Source: Anaerolineales bacterium
Lineage (GTDB): Bacteria; Chloroflexota; Anaerolineae; 4572-78; J111
NCBI GenBank assembly: GCA_020634935.1
Contig: JACKAT010000022.1
Span: 1 to 64,000 of the forward strand
DNA length: 64,000 nt
Reading direction: 5' to 3'
The position numbers and the translations under genes were made by a program. The notes under the pieces were generated by a model. That model saw only the letters and a program-made list of their open reading frames with translations. It ran no database searches and had not been told where the DNA came from. This document shows positions 16,055-23,734 of the stretch, one piece after another (the stretch's first letter is position 1; every line of letters begins with the position of its first letter).

Positions 16055-19000
16055 TTGCCAAAAAGAACCGACATTCAATCTATCCTCATTCTCGGCGCGG
16101 GGCCGATTGTTATCGGTCAGGCGTGCGAGTTCGATTACAGCGGCGTACAAGCCTGCAAGGTGCTGCGATCTGAAGGCTACCGCGTCATCCTCATCAACAG
16201 CAACCCCGCCACCATTATGACCGATCCCGAATTTGCCGACGCCACTTATATCGAGCCGCTGACGGTCGAAATTGCCGAAAAAGTGATTGCTCAGGAGCGC
16301 CCTGACGCCTTGCTGCCGACGGTGGGCGGGCAAACCGGCCTCAATTTAGGGGTCGAGCTGGCCGAAAAGGGCATTCTCGATAAATACGGGGTTCAGCTTA
16401 TCGGCGCGTCATTAGAGGCTATTAAGTTAGCCGAAGACCGGCAGCTTTTCAAAGAGGCCATCGAACGGATTGGGCTTAAGATGCCCAAGAGCGTTATCGC
16501 CAAAGGGCCGGATGAAGCGCTGACCCTGGCCGCCGAAGTAGGCTACCCGCTGCTGGTGCGGGCCAGTTTTACCTTGGGCGGCACTGGCGGCGGCGTGGCC
16601 TATAACGAGGCCGAGTTGATCGAGGCCGTTAAACACGGCGTCCGCAGCAGTCCGGTTGGCCAAGTGTTGGTCGATCAATCGGTGCTGGGTTGGAAGGAAT
16701 ATGAGCTGGAAGTCATGCGCGACCGGGCCGACAATTTTGTGGTGGTCTGCTCCATCGAGAATCTTGATGCGATGGGTGTCCACACCGGCGACAGTATCAC
16801 CGTCGCGCCGGCCCAAACCTTGACCGACAAAGAGTACCAGCGCCTGCGCGACGCCGCTCGCGCCGTGCTCAATGTGGTCGGTGTAGAGACTGGGGGCAGT
16901 AACGTCCAATTTGCCGTCAACCCGGTCGACGGCGAAGTGCTCATCATCGAGATGAACCCACGCGTCAGCCGCTCGTCGGCGTTGGCGTCCAAGGCCACTG
17001 GCTTCCCCATCGCCAAGATGGCCGCGCTGCTGGCCGTCGGCTACACCCTCGATGAAATCCCCAACGATATCACCCGTGAAACGCCGGCCAGCTTCGAGCC
17101 AAGCCTCGATTACGTCGTTGTTAAGCTGCCGCGCTGGGCTTTTGAAAAATTCCCCGGCGTTGATCCGACCCTTGGACCGCAAATGAAAAGCGTCGGCGAG
17201 GCGATGTCGATTGGCCGTACCTTTAAAGAGGCCTTGGGCAAAGGGCTGCGGAGTTTGGAAATTGGGGATTGGAGACTGGAGATTGGAGACTGGAGATCGG
17301 AGATTGAGAAACTGAGGACTCCGACGCGAGAGCGGTTATTCCAGACGCTGGCTTGTCTCCACGTCGGCGCGCCGCAAGAGGCGATTATTGAGGCGACGTG
17401 GTACGATCCGTGGTTTGTCGATCAGTTGGCTCAGATAGTAGAAATGGAACAGGCGGTCGCTGAATATTCGCTCGACACGCTGCCGGTTGAACTGCTGCGT
17501 CAGGCTAAGCGGTTTGGCTTGTCGGATGAGACGATCGCCGGGTTGCTATCCCCCTCCTCTATCCCCCCCGATGGAGGGGAGGTAAGGGGGGGTAATTTGG
17601 TCCGTCAAAAACGGCTGGAACACGGTATCCACCCGGCTTACCTCCGCGTCGATACCTGTGCAGCGGAGTTTGAGGCCTTTACGCCCTATCTATATTCAGC
17701 GTATGAATCCCAATCGGAAGCGAACCCAACGGATCGTAAGAAAGTGATGATTTTGGGCGGCGGGCCAAACCGGATCGGACAGGGGATTGAGTTCGATTAC
17801 TGCTGCGTTCACGCCTGTTTTGCGCTAAGCGAAGCGGGCTACGAAACGATCATGGTTAACTGCAACCCGGAAACCGTCAGCACCGATTACGACACCGCCG
17901 ACCGCCTTTACTTCGAGCCGCTAACCCTGGAAGATGTGCTGAACATCGTCGATGAGGAACAGCCGGATGGGGTCATTGTCCAGTTTGGCGGTCAAACGCC
18001 GCTCAATCTGGCCGAAGGGCTGGCTGCCGCAGGGGTGCCAATCTGGGGGACATCGCCGGAAGCGATTGCGATGGCCGAGGATCGTGAGCAGTTTGAGCGG
18101 CTGCTGGATAAGTTAGGCATCGACCGCCCGCCAAACGGCATCGCCACCAACCTGGCCGAGGCCCGCACCGTCGCCGACCGTATCGGCTTTCCGCTGCTGG
18201 TACGCCCTTCGTTTGTGTTAGGTGGCCGTGCGATGGCGATTGTATACGACGACAGTCAATTTGAAAACTATGTGACCGAGGCCATCGCCGCCGCGCCTGG
18301 CCGGCCCATTTTGCTCGATCATTATCTTGAAGATGCGTTTGAAGTCGATGTCGATGCTGTCAGCGATGGGCAGCAAGTGGTTATCGGCGGGATTATGCAG
18401 CATATCGAGGAGGCCGGCATCCACAGCGGCGACAGCGCCTGCGTTTTGCCGCCGTACAAAATCAGCGCCTACCATCAGAGCATCATTCGCGATTACACCG
18501 AACGGTTGGGCCAGGCGCTGAATGTACGCGGGCTGTTGAACGTGCAGTATGCCATTAAAGATGATATTGTTTACGTTTTGGAAGTCAATCCGAGAGCCAG
18601 TCGCACCGTGCCATTTGTTAGTAAAGCCACTAACACGCCATTGGCTAAAATTGCGGCGCGGGTGATGGCCGGTGAACTGCTGGAGCAAATTGGGTTCACC
18701 GAGCAGCCGGAGTTAACCGGTTTCTTTGTCAAAGAAGCGGTGCTGCCTTTTCGCAAATTTATGGGCGTCGATGCGGCCTTGGGGCCGGAGATGCGTTCGA
18801 CCGGCGAGGTGATGGGCCATGCCGCTCGCTTTGGGGCGGCCTTTGCCAAAGCGGAGTTGGCTGCGGGTGACCGGCTGCCCAGACCCGGTGATGGTAAAGT
18901 GTTTATCACGGTCAATGATTTCGACAAGAGCGCTGCGTTGAAAATCGGGCGCGATCTGGCCGGGTTGGGTTTTGAGCTGGTCGCCACCCAGGGAACCGCC

Positions 19001-19288
19001 GCTATGCTGCGCCGCGTTGGGGTCGAGGTGCAGGCCGTCAACAAATACAGCGAGGGCGACCCGATCATTATCGAGATGATGCAGACCGGCAAAATCGCCC
19101 TGATCATCAACACGCCATTGGGCGGCACCTCCTACCTTGATGGGCAGCGCCTCCGCACCGAAGCGACTCGGTTGGGCATCCCCCTTGTTACCACCCTAAC
19201 GGCGGCCCAGGCTGCTGTCAACGGCATTAAAGTGCTGTCGCAGGAGTCGTTGCAAGTTCGTAGTTTGCAAGATTTACATAAAATTTAA
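16055..19288 (+). CDS. carB: Carbamoyl-phosphate synthase, large subunit
   Basis: A 1077-residue protein with the two homologous ATP-grasp halves (SILILGAGPIVIGQACEFD near the start and VMILGGGPNRIGQGIEFD near residue 563) and a C-terminal MGS-like allosteric domain (about 940-1070, KVFITVNDFDKSAALKIG). It makes carbamoyl phosphate from bicarbonate, ATP and the ammonia passed from CarA. The start is TTG at 16055, supported by AGAGGAAAT upstream and by the standard MPKRTDI opening. Two repeat-derived in-frame inserts are visible. Residues about 400-418 (LEIGDWRLEIGDWRSEI) follow the first ATP-grasp half. Residues about 498-514 (PSSIPPDGGEVRGG) lie in the oligomerization domain. The enzyme is otherwise complete, so the inserts must be tolerated. 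Confidence 0.97.
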   Translation: MPKRTDIQSILILGAGPIVIGQACEFDYSGVQACKVLRSEGYRVILINSNPATIMTDPEFADATYIEPLTVEIAEKVIAQERPDALLPTVGGQTGLNLGVELAEKGILDKYGVQLIGASLEAIKLAEDRQLFKEAIERIGLKMPKSVIAKGPDEALTLAAEVGYPLLVRASFTLGGTGGGVAYNEAELIEAVKHGVRSSPVGQVLVDQSVLGWKEYELEVMRDRADNFVVVCSIENLDAMGVHTGDSITVAPAQTLTDKEYQRLRDAARAVLNVVGVETGGSNVQFAVNPVDGEVLIIEMNPRVSRSSALASKATGFPIAKMAALLAVGYTLDEIPNDITRETPASFEPSLDYVVVKLPRWAFEKFPGVDPTLGPQMKSVGEAMSIGRTFKEALGKGLRSLEIGDWRLEIGDWRSEIEKLRTPTRERLFQTLACLHVGAPQEAIIEATWYDPWFVDQLAQIVEMEQAVAEYSLDTLPVELLRQAKRFGLSDETIAGLLSPSSIPPDGGEVRGGNLVRQKRLEHGIHPAYLRVDTCAAEFEAFTPYLYSAYESQSEANPTDRKKVMILGGGPNRIGQGIEFDYCCVHACFALSEAGYETIMVNCNPETVSTDYDTADRLYFEPLTLEDVLNIVDEEQPDGVIVQFGGQTPLNLAEGLAAAGVPIWGTSPEAIAMAEDREQFERLLDKLGIDRPPNGIATNLAEARTVADRIGFPLLVRPSFVLGGRAMAIVYDDSQFENYVTEAIAAAPGRPILLDHYLEDAFEVDVDAVSDGQQVVIGGIMQHIEEAGIHSGDSACVLPPYKISAYHQSIIRDYTERLGQALNVRGLLNVQYAIKDDIVYVLEVNPRASRTVPFVSKATNTPLAKIAARVMAGELLEQIGFTEQPELTGFFVKEAVLPFRKFMGVDAALGPEMRSTGEVMGHAARFGAAFAKAELAAGDRLPRPGDGKVFITVNDFDKSAALKIGRDLAGLGFELVATQGTAAMLRRVGVEVQAVNKYSEGDPIIIEMMQTGKIALIINTPLGGTSYLDGQRLRTEATRLGIPLVTTLTAAQAAVNGIKVLSQESLQVRSLQDLHKI
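17255..17308 (+). repeat. GGAGATTGGAGACT tandem repeat inside carB
   Basis: About six degenerate copies of GGAGATTG/GGAGACTG in frame (18 codons). This is the complement of the CCAATCTCC unit found in carA and recQ. Confidence 0.88.
17548..17595 (+). repeat. G/C-rich palindromic insert inside carB
   Basis: A C-rich arm (CCCCCTCCTCTATCCCCCC) faces a G-rich arm (GGAGGGGAGGTAAGGGGGG) around a loop of a few bases. It is in frame in the oligomerization domain. Confidence 0.8.
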
Positions 19289-19289
19289 T

Positions 19290-19375
19290 TTTTTGGAGAT
19301 TAAGGGATTGGAGATGAGGCGATTTGTAAGCGATAATTAACCTCATCTCCCCATCTCTCTATCTCCCCATTACCA
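19290..19375. repeat. GGAGAT/ATCTCC repeat block between carB and the ROK kinase
   Basis: Copies of GGAGATTAAGG/GGATTGGAGATG face CATCTCCCCATCTC. The best arms are GGAGATGAGG (19310-19319) and CCTCATCTCC (19341-19350). It lacks a T-run on the + strand, so it is not a classic terminator. Confidence 0.75.
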
Positions 19376-19389
19376 AAAGGAGATCAACG

Positions 19390-20283
19390 ATGACGCTTTT
19401 TGGAGGAATTGAAGCTGGCGGAACCAAGTTTGTATGCGCCATTGGCACCGGACCGGACGATTTACGCAATGAAATTCGATTTCCAACGACCACCCCTGCG
19501 GAAACTATCGGGCAGGCGGTGGCCTACTTTAAAGAACAGGCGGCTAATGAGCCGCTCGACGCCATCGGCATTGCCTCGTTTGGGCCGGTCGATCCCGATC
19601 CTAAATCGGCTACTTGGGGCTACATCACCACTACACCCAAACCCCACTGGCACAATACCGAGTTTGCTACCGTTCTTCAGCGTGAGTTAAATGTGCCGGT
19701 CGGCTTCGATACCGATGTCAACGGCGCCGCATTGGGTGAGAACCGTTGGGGCGCGGCCCAATGGCTGGACAATTTTATCTACTTGACCATCGGAACCGGT
19801 ATCGGCGGTGGGGCGGTGGTCAATGGCCAACTCGTTCACGGCCTGCTCCACCCGGAAATGGGGCACTTCCTTTTGCCGCCACGGGACGACGACCCCTCGC
19901 CGGACGGCTTTTGTCCCTATCACGGTCACTGTTTCGAGGGCATGGCCAACGGTCCGGCCATCGAGAAACGGTGGGGTCAAAAGGCCGAAACGCTGGCCGA
20001 AGATCATCCCGCCTGGGAATTGGAAGCTCACTATCTGGCCGTCGGCCTGGAAAACCTGATCTGCGTCTATTCGCCACAGCGTATTATTATGGGTGGCGGC
20101 GTGATGGAGCAGAAACAGGTCTTTCCGATGCTGCGCCAGAAGGTCATTGAGCTGCTCAATGGCTATGTGCAGTCGCCGGCAATTTTAGAAGAAATAGACC
20201 GCTACATTGTGCCGCCGGGGTTGGGCAACAAAGCCGGTATTTTGGGGGCTATTGCCCTGGCTCAAAGACAGGCCGGAGTCTAA
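19390..20283 (+). CDS. ROK-family fructokinase
   Basis: A 297-residue ROK sugar kinase. The N-terminal phosphate loop (GGIEAGGTKFVCAIG), the sugar/catalytic region (GFDTDVNGAALGE), the glycine loop (TIGTGIGGGAVV) and the ROK zinc site (HPEMGH, then CPYHGHCFEGMANGPA) are all present. The EAGGTKFVCA opening and the CxxHGxCxE zinc motif are typical of bacterial fructokinases (GmuE/YdhR/ScrK group), so ATP-dependent phosphorylation of fructose is the best guess; glucose or mannose remain possible. AGGAG lies seven bases before the ATG. The oxidase gene follows after 6 bases, probably on one transcript, though a shared pathway is not obvious. Confidence 0.88.
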   Translation: MTLFGGIEAGGTKFVCAIGTGPDDLRNEIRFPTTTPAETIGQAVAYFKEQAANEPLDAIGIASFGPVDPDPKSATWGYITTTPKPHWHNTEFATVLQRELNVPVGFDTDVNGAALGENRWGAAQWLDNFIYLTIGTGIGGGAVVNGQLVHGLLHPEMGHFLLPPRDDDPSPDGFCPYHGHCFEGMANGPAIEKRWGQKAETLAEDHPAWELEAHYLAVGLENLICVYSPQRIIMGGGVMEQKQVFPMLRQKVIELLNGYVQSPAILEEIDRYIVPPGLGNKAGILGAIALAQRQAGV

Positions 20284-20289
20284 CCGCCG

Positions 20290-21567
20290 ATGAAAACGGT
20301 TCCCTTTTGGAAAGACGATGTTTCACACCCGGCTAAGCTGCCGAGCCACGTCCCGCCCCGCGAGGTCGATGTAGCCATTGTCGGCGGCGGTTACACCGGT
20401 CTCCACGCCGCGCTCCGGCTGGCGAAACAGGGCGTGAGCGTGGCGGTGCTGGAACAGGGCCAGATCGGCAATGGAGCCAGCGCTGTAAATGGGGGACAGG
20501 TTGCGCCGGGCCTGAAACTGCCTATCCGAAAAATTTTCCAGAAATACGGGCCGGAGTTAGGACGACAACTGTGGGATGGTTCGATTGCGGCAGTGGAACA
20601 TCTGGAACAGACCCTCGCCGCCGAACAGATTAGCTGTGACTACACCGGCAAGGGCGGTCTGGCCCTGGCTTATCGCCCCTCTCATTACGAGGCGATGGTT
20701 AAAGATGCCGAATGGCTGGTCCGCGAACTGGATTTTCACCATATCGAAGTGGTATCCCGGGAACGGCTGCATGAGGAAGTTGGCTCAGATGTCTATTATG
20801 GCGGGCTGCTCGAGCGGATGGGGGGCGGGCTGCATCCGGCTAAATATGTGTATGGGCTGGCTCAGGCGGCGGCGCGGGCAGGGGCTTGTATCTCGGAGAA
20901 CACTAAAGCTCTCAAAATCAGTCGCAGCGCCGGTAACGACGGTTTCCAGGTCACGACGGGGCGAGGCGTGATCAAAGCCGGTCAGGTGCTAGTGGCTACC
21001 AACGGTTACACCGGCGATTTGGTCAAAGCCATTCAGCGCCGTATCTTCACCGTGGGCAGCTACATGATCACCACCGCGCCGCTGTCGCCCTCGATGCAGC
21101 GCGAACTTAGCCCCAAAAATCGGGTGATGTATGATACGAAGTGGTTTCTCAACTACTTCCGCCTGACACCCGACGGTCGCATGTCGATGGGCGGCCGTAA
21201 TAACCTCTCGTCGGGTCTGGATTTGATCGAGAGCGCCAGAAACCTGGGCGAGGCGTTGGTCAGGATTTTTCCCCAACTCAAAGGAGTACCCATCACCCAC
21301 TCCTGGACCGGGCAGTTGGGTCTCACCTTCAATGTCATGCCCTACATCGGCCAAGTCGACGGCATCTACCACGCCTTTGGGTATGCCGGACATGGCGTGG
21401 CTCTATCGGGCTATCTGGGTAAAGAGGTCGCCGATCTGATGTCGAGGCAGTCAACGGACAGCCCCTTCACCCGCATTTCGCCGGAGACCTCGGTTTTTTA
21501 CCACGGACACGCCTGGTTTTTGCCGGTCGTAGCCAGTTATTATCGATTTTTGGATATGGTGTCGTGA
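20290..21567 (+). CDS. FAD-dependent amine oxidoreductase (DAO family, PuuB-like)
   Basis: A 425-residue flavoprotein. The FAD-binding Rossmann motif (VDVAIVGGGYTGLHAALRLA, about 27-46) is followed by the DAO substrate domain and a C-terminal FAD-binding end (YHAFGYAGHGVALSGYLGKE). The layout is closest to gamma-glutamylputrescine oxidase and related primary or secondary amine oxidases, which oxidise an amine with oxygen to give aldehyde or imine, hydrogen peroxide and ammonia. The substrate cannot be set from sequence; no polyamine genes are adjacent. It starts 6 bases behind the fructokinase stop with GGAG in the end of that gene. Confidence 0.82.
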   Translation: MKTVPFWKDDVSHPAKLPSHVPPREVDVAIVGGGYTGLHAALRLAKQGVSVAVLEQGQIGNGASAVNGGQVAPGLKLPIRKIFQKYGPELGRQLWDGSIAAVEHLEQTLAAEQISCDYTGKGGLALAYRPSHYEAMVKDAEWLVRELDFHHIEVVSRERLHEEVGSDVYYGGLLERMGGGLHPAKYVYGLAQAAARAGACISENTKALKISRSAGNDGFQVTTGRGVIKAGQVLVATNGYTGDLVKAIQRRIFTVGSYMITTAPLSPSMQRELSPKNRVMYDTKWFLNYFRLTPDGRMSMGGRNNLSSGLDLIESARNLGEALVRIFPQLKGVPITHSWTGQLGLTFNVMPYIGQVDGIYHAFGYAGHGVALSGYLGKEVADLMSRQSTDSPFTRISPETSVFYHGHAWFLPVVASYYRFLDMVS

Positions 21568-21588
21568 ACAAAAGAGTTCATTTTATTG

Positions 21589-21754
21589 CTTTATTGAAAT
21601 TTTTGTAGGGGTCAAATTGATGTTGCACCGATCAAACAACAACGGATTGGGGAAATAAACGGATAAGACGAGTAAAATCCGCTCCTTTCGTCAATCCGTT
21701 GTTGTCTATTTTTGGCCGTATGTCGTTGACCACTACACTTTATTGAAATTTTTG
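21589..21754. repeat. Hairpin segment flanked by 17-bp direct repeats
   Basis: CTTTATTGAAATTTTTG occurs at 21589-21605 and 21738-21754. Between them lie a perfect 14-bp inverted repeat, ACAACAACGGATTG (21636-21649) and CAATCCGTTGTTGT (21692-21705), and an inner CGGAT/ATCCG pair. Confidence 0.8.
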
Positions 21755-22082
21755 AGAAAAATTAAGACTATAGCTTGAAGCGTTTGGGTTTTTCGGTAAA
21801 TAGTTCATATAGAACTATTGAGTGTATTCCGTCTCAGACAACGCCCCCCTTATAGTGAAATTGTCGATTCACATCAACGATCACATGAAAAGCCGCCAGC
21901 AACCAATCTGATCGTGGCGGCTAGATATCATCCTCTTATCACAAAATTGCCATCAATCTGCTATCATCTTGCCAACCAAATAACAATTTAGCTTACAAGG
22001 CGAGTAATAAAATAGAGATAGAACTTCTAAGAGACCCTAAGAAATTGGGCAGAGGTTCTTTAGTGTCTTGTAAATAGTTAAC

Positions 22083-22284
22083 CCGGTTGCCACCTTGCCG
22101 GCTAATGGGATGAAAAACCAACTCTTATGCCCGTAATGTTGGATATAAAGAGATGGCATAAGACGCATGAGGTCTTACATTAGCCGCTCGCCTGTCTCCT
22201 AGGTTGAGTACAAAGACGGCAGCTTGAGTTAATTAACCGGAGGTTTTAGTATATCAAATCCCGTTTGGGGGCGGCTAAAACCTC
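22083..22284 (+). ncRNA. Candidate structured RNA, unassigned
   Basis: Nested complementary segments suggest a compact multi-helix RNA. The closing helix is CCGGTT/AACCGG (22083-22088 with 22235-22240). P1 is CGGCTAATG/CATTAGCCG (22099-22107 with 22178-22186). P2 is CTTATGCC/GGCATAAG (22124-22131 with 22155-22162). P3 is a small AGAC/GTCT hairpin (22161-22164 with 22172-22175). P4 is GCCTGTC/GACGGC with one bulge (22190-22196 with 22215-22220). A strong hairpin GAGGTTTTAG/CTAAAACCTC (22240-22249 with 22275-22284) closes it. The region has no ORF. The strand is a guess. It is not RNase P, SRP, tmRNA or 6S by their conserved cores. Size and layout recall HEARO/omega-type mobile-element RNAs or a large riboswitch, but I cannot confirm either. 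Confidence 0.5.
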
Positions 22285-22312
22285 AAACAGGTAGTTTTCG
22301 TAAAGTGGACCA

Positions 22313-22437
22313 AACTAGTACATCACGGCGTAAGTAACTGGATAGTTCGTAGTAACCGCTTTAGCGGTGCTGTCGAAAGAAACGGCTAAAGCCATTACTA
22401 CGAACTGGGGAGCTATTTATGCCTCAGTGTACTAGTT
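22313..22437. repeat. Nested inverted-repeat element (MITE-like), 125 bp
   Basis: Outer 10-bp inverted repeats AACTAGTACA (22313-22322) and TGTACTAGTT (22428-22437). The inside holds a second pair built on GTTCGTAGTAACCGC / CCATTACTACGAAC with CTTTAGCGG/CGGCTAAAG. The inner sequence recurs at 55562-55598. Confidence 0.8.
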
Positions 22438-22453
22438 AAACAGGCAGCGTTAG

Positions 22454-23692
22454 ATGGACAACTGTGAACATTTAAATCATCATCCTAAAGCCTATCTCGA
22501 TGCCCTTTATCGGGCCAGCCGCATCATTGTTGAACCTGATCTGGACAGCACCAAGGTCCTCCAAGCGATTTTAGAGCAAGCTGTTATGGCCACAAAAGCT
22601 CAAATCGGGGTGATCCACCTGGTTAAGGGCCAGTATTTGAAACTGGCGGCAATTTGCCCACCGACGCAGCGAGAGCCGCTAAAAGAACCGCTAGATCACA
22701 TTACAGTAACCGGTTCCACCTTGGCGGCAAAGGCAGTCCAAGAAAAATGCCATCAGTTGATTAGCGATGTCACCCGGCTGCCTGATCATATCAAGCCTCT
22801 ATTACCAACAGGGGCGGAACTGGCTGTTTTATTCCATAGGCAAGAGCACTATATCGGGGTCTTGAGCTTAGGCCATCAAGAGATAAATGGAGTGGATCAG
22901 GCCGACCAAAAATTTGTAATGATCTTGAGCCAAATGATCTTGGCGGCTGTCCAGTATGAAGAAACCCGAGATTTTGGCTATGCCAGCCAAGCTGTGGCCT
23001 GGTTAGGTCTGTTTGGGGCCGAATGGCAGCACACTATTCATCAAAAGACGTTTAGTATCGACATCTACACAGATGATTTACGTAACTTGATCACTTCGTC
23101 CAATGTGTCAGCCGATTTACTAAAAAAGATCGCCGAGTCTCTCGACGGCATTGAGCGAGTTGTTGATGATCTACGCCGCATCCAATTTACCAGTTCGGTC
23201 CCCTTAGAAGCCCCTGATAAGACCGGAGGCGATACCCGCATCGATGATGAATTAAAAATAATGGTCGCCCGTTGGGCCAGTAATCGTCACGATATAGAGT
23301 GTACGTTTGAATTGAACTGCCCTACGGTTAGAGTCAATATTCCTGCCCAATGGCTGAAAGTGGCAATGGAGAAACTGGTTAACAACGCTCTGAAAGCAAT
23401 GCCGAAGGGGGGGCGGCTAACCGTGGCCACGCAGCAAATCGATGAGTTAGTGCATATTACCATTACGGATACCGGTCAGCGAGGTATTCCTGATTTTGCT
23501 TTAGCTAATTTTCTTAAGAGACCGGTTAGACGGCCCCAGGGTAATAAAACGCCGGGAACCGGTAAGGGAGTCCTTATCGCGCGCTTCATAGCTTGTAGCT
23601 ACAATGGGGACTTAAGCCTGGTCTACACAGTCAAAGGAAAGGGGACTCAATTGCTGATGACATTACCAATAGTAACGGTATCTTCAACTTAG
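22454..23692 (+). CDS. GAF-domain sensor histidine kinase (non-canonical His box)
   Basis: A 412-residue soluble protein. A GAF sensor domain (about 15-180; IVEPDLDSTKVLQAILEQAV to FVMILSQMI) is followed by a helical segment and a HATPase_c domain (about 285-408). The ATP site is intact: N box (EKLVNNALKAMPKGG), G1 (DTGQRGIPD) and G2 (PGTGKGVLIARFI). The dimerization/phospho-His helix is atypical: the only fitting His lies in AEWQHTIHQKTFSI, with no HExxNP. It is the first gene of a three-gene + strand group whose other members carry receiver domains, so it probably phosphorylates one of them. No membrane helix is present, so it should sense a cytoplasmic signal. It starts 16 bases after a repeat element. 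Confidence 0.8.
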   Translation: MDNCEHLNHHPKAYLDALYRASRIIVEPDLDSTKVLQAILEQAVMATKAQIGVIHLVKGQYLKLAAICPPTQREPLKEPLDHITVTGSTLAAKAVQEKCHQLISDVTRLPDHIKPLLPTGAELAVLFHRQEHYIGVLSLGHQEINGVDQADQKFVMILSQMILAAVQYEETRDFGYASQAVAWLGLFGAEWQHTIHQKTFSIDIYTDDLRNLITSSNVSADLLKKIAESLDGIERVVDDLRRIQFTSSVPLEAPDKTGGDTRIDDELKIMVARWASNRHDIECTFELNCPTVRVNIPAQWLKVAMEKLVNNALKAMPKGGRLTVATQQIDELVHITITDTGQRGIPDFALANFLKRPVRRPQGNKTPGTGKGVLIARFIACSYNGDLSLVYTVKGKGTQLLMTLPIVTVSST

Positions 23693-23734
23693 AAGAGTGA
23701 ATAGAATTTATTTATACAATGGAGGTCAAAAAAA

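Larger units (their letters stand above)
21568..22453. other. Gene-free, structure-rich intergenic region
   Basis: About 890 bases with no credible ORF. It holds a direct-repeat-flanked hairpin (21589-21754), a hairpin AGCCGCCA/TGGCGGCT (21891-21922), a hairpin AGAACTTCT/AGAGGTTCT (22020-22059), the structured RNA candidate (22083-22284) and a nested inverted-repeat element (22313-22437). No promoter for the following kinase gene could be picked with confidence. Confidence 0.75.

Noticed and set aside
16427..17182. 251-codon frame opposite carB
   Set aside because: Shadow of carB; codon-mirror composition and no domain.
22083..22284. Group II intron or cobalamin riboswitch
   Set aside because: I could not find a domain V-like hairpin or a B12-box; the helices do not match either by eye.
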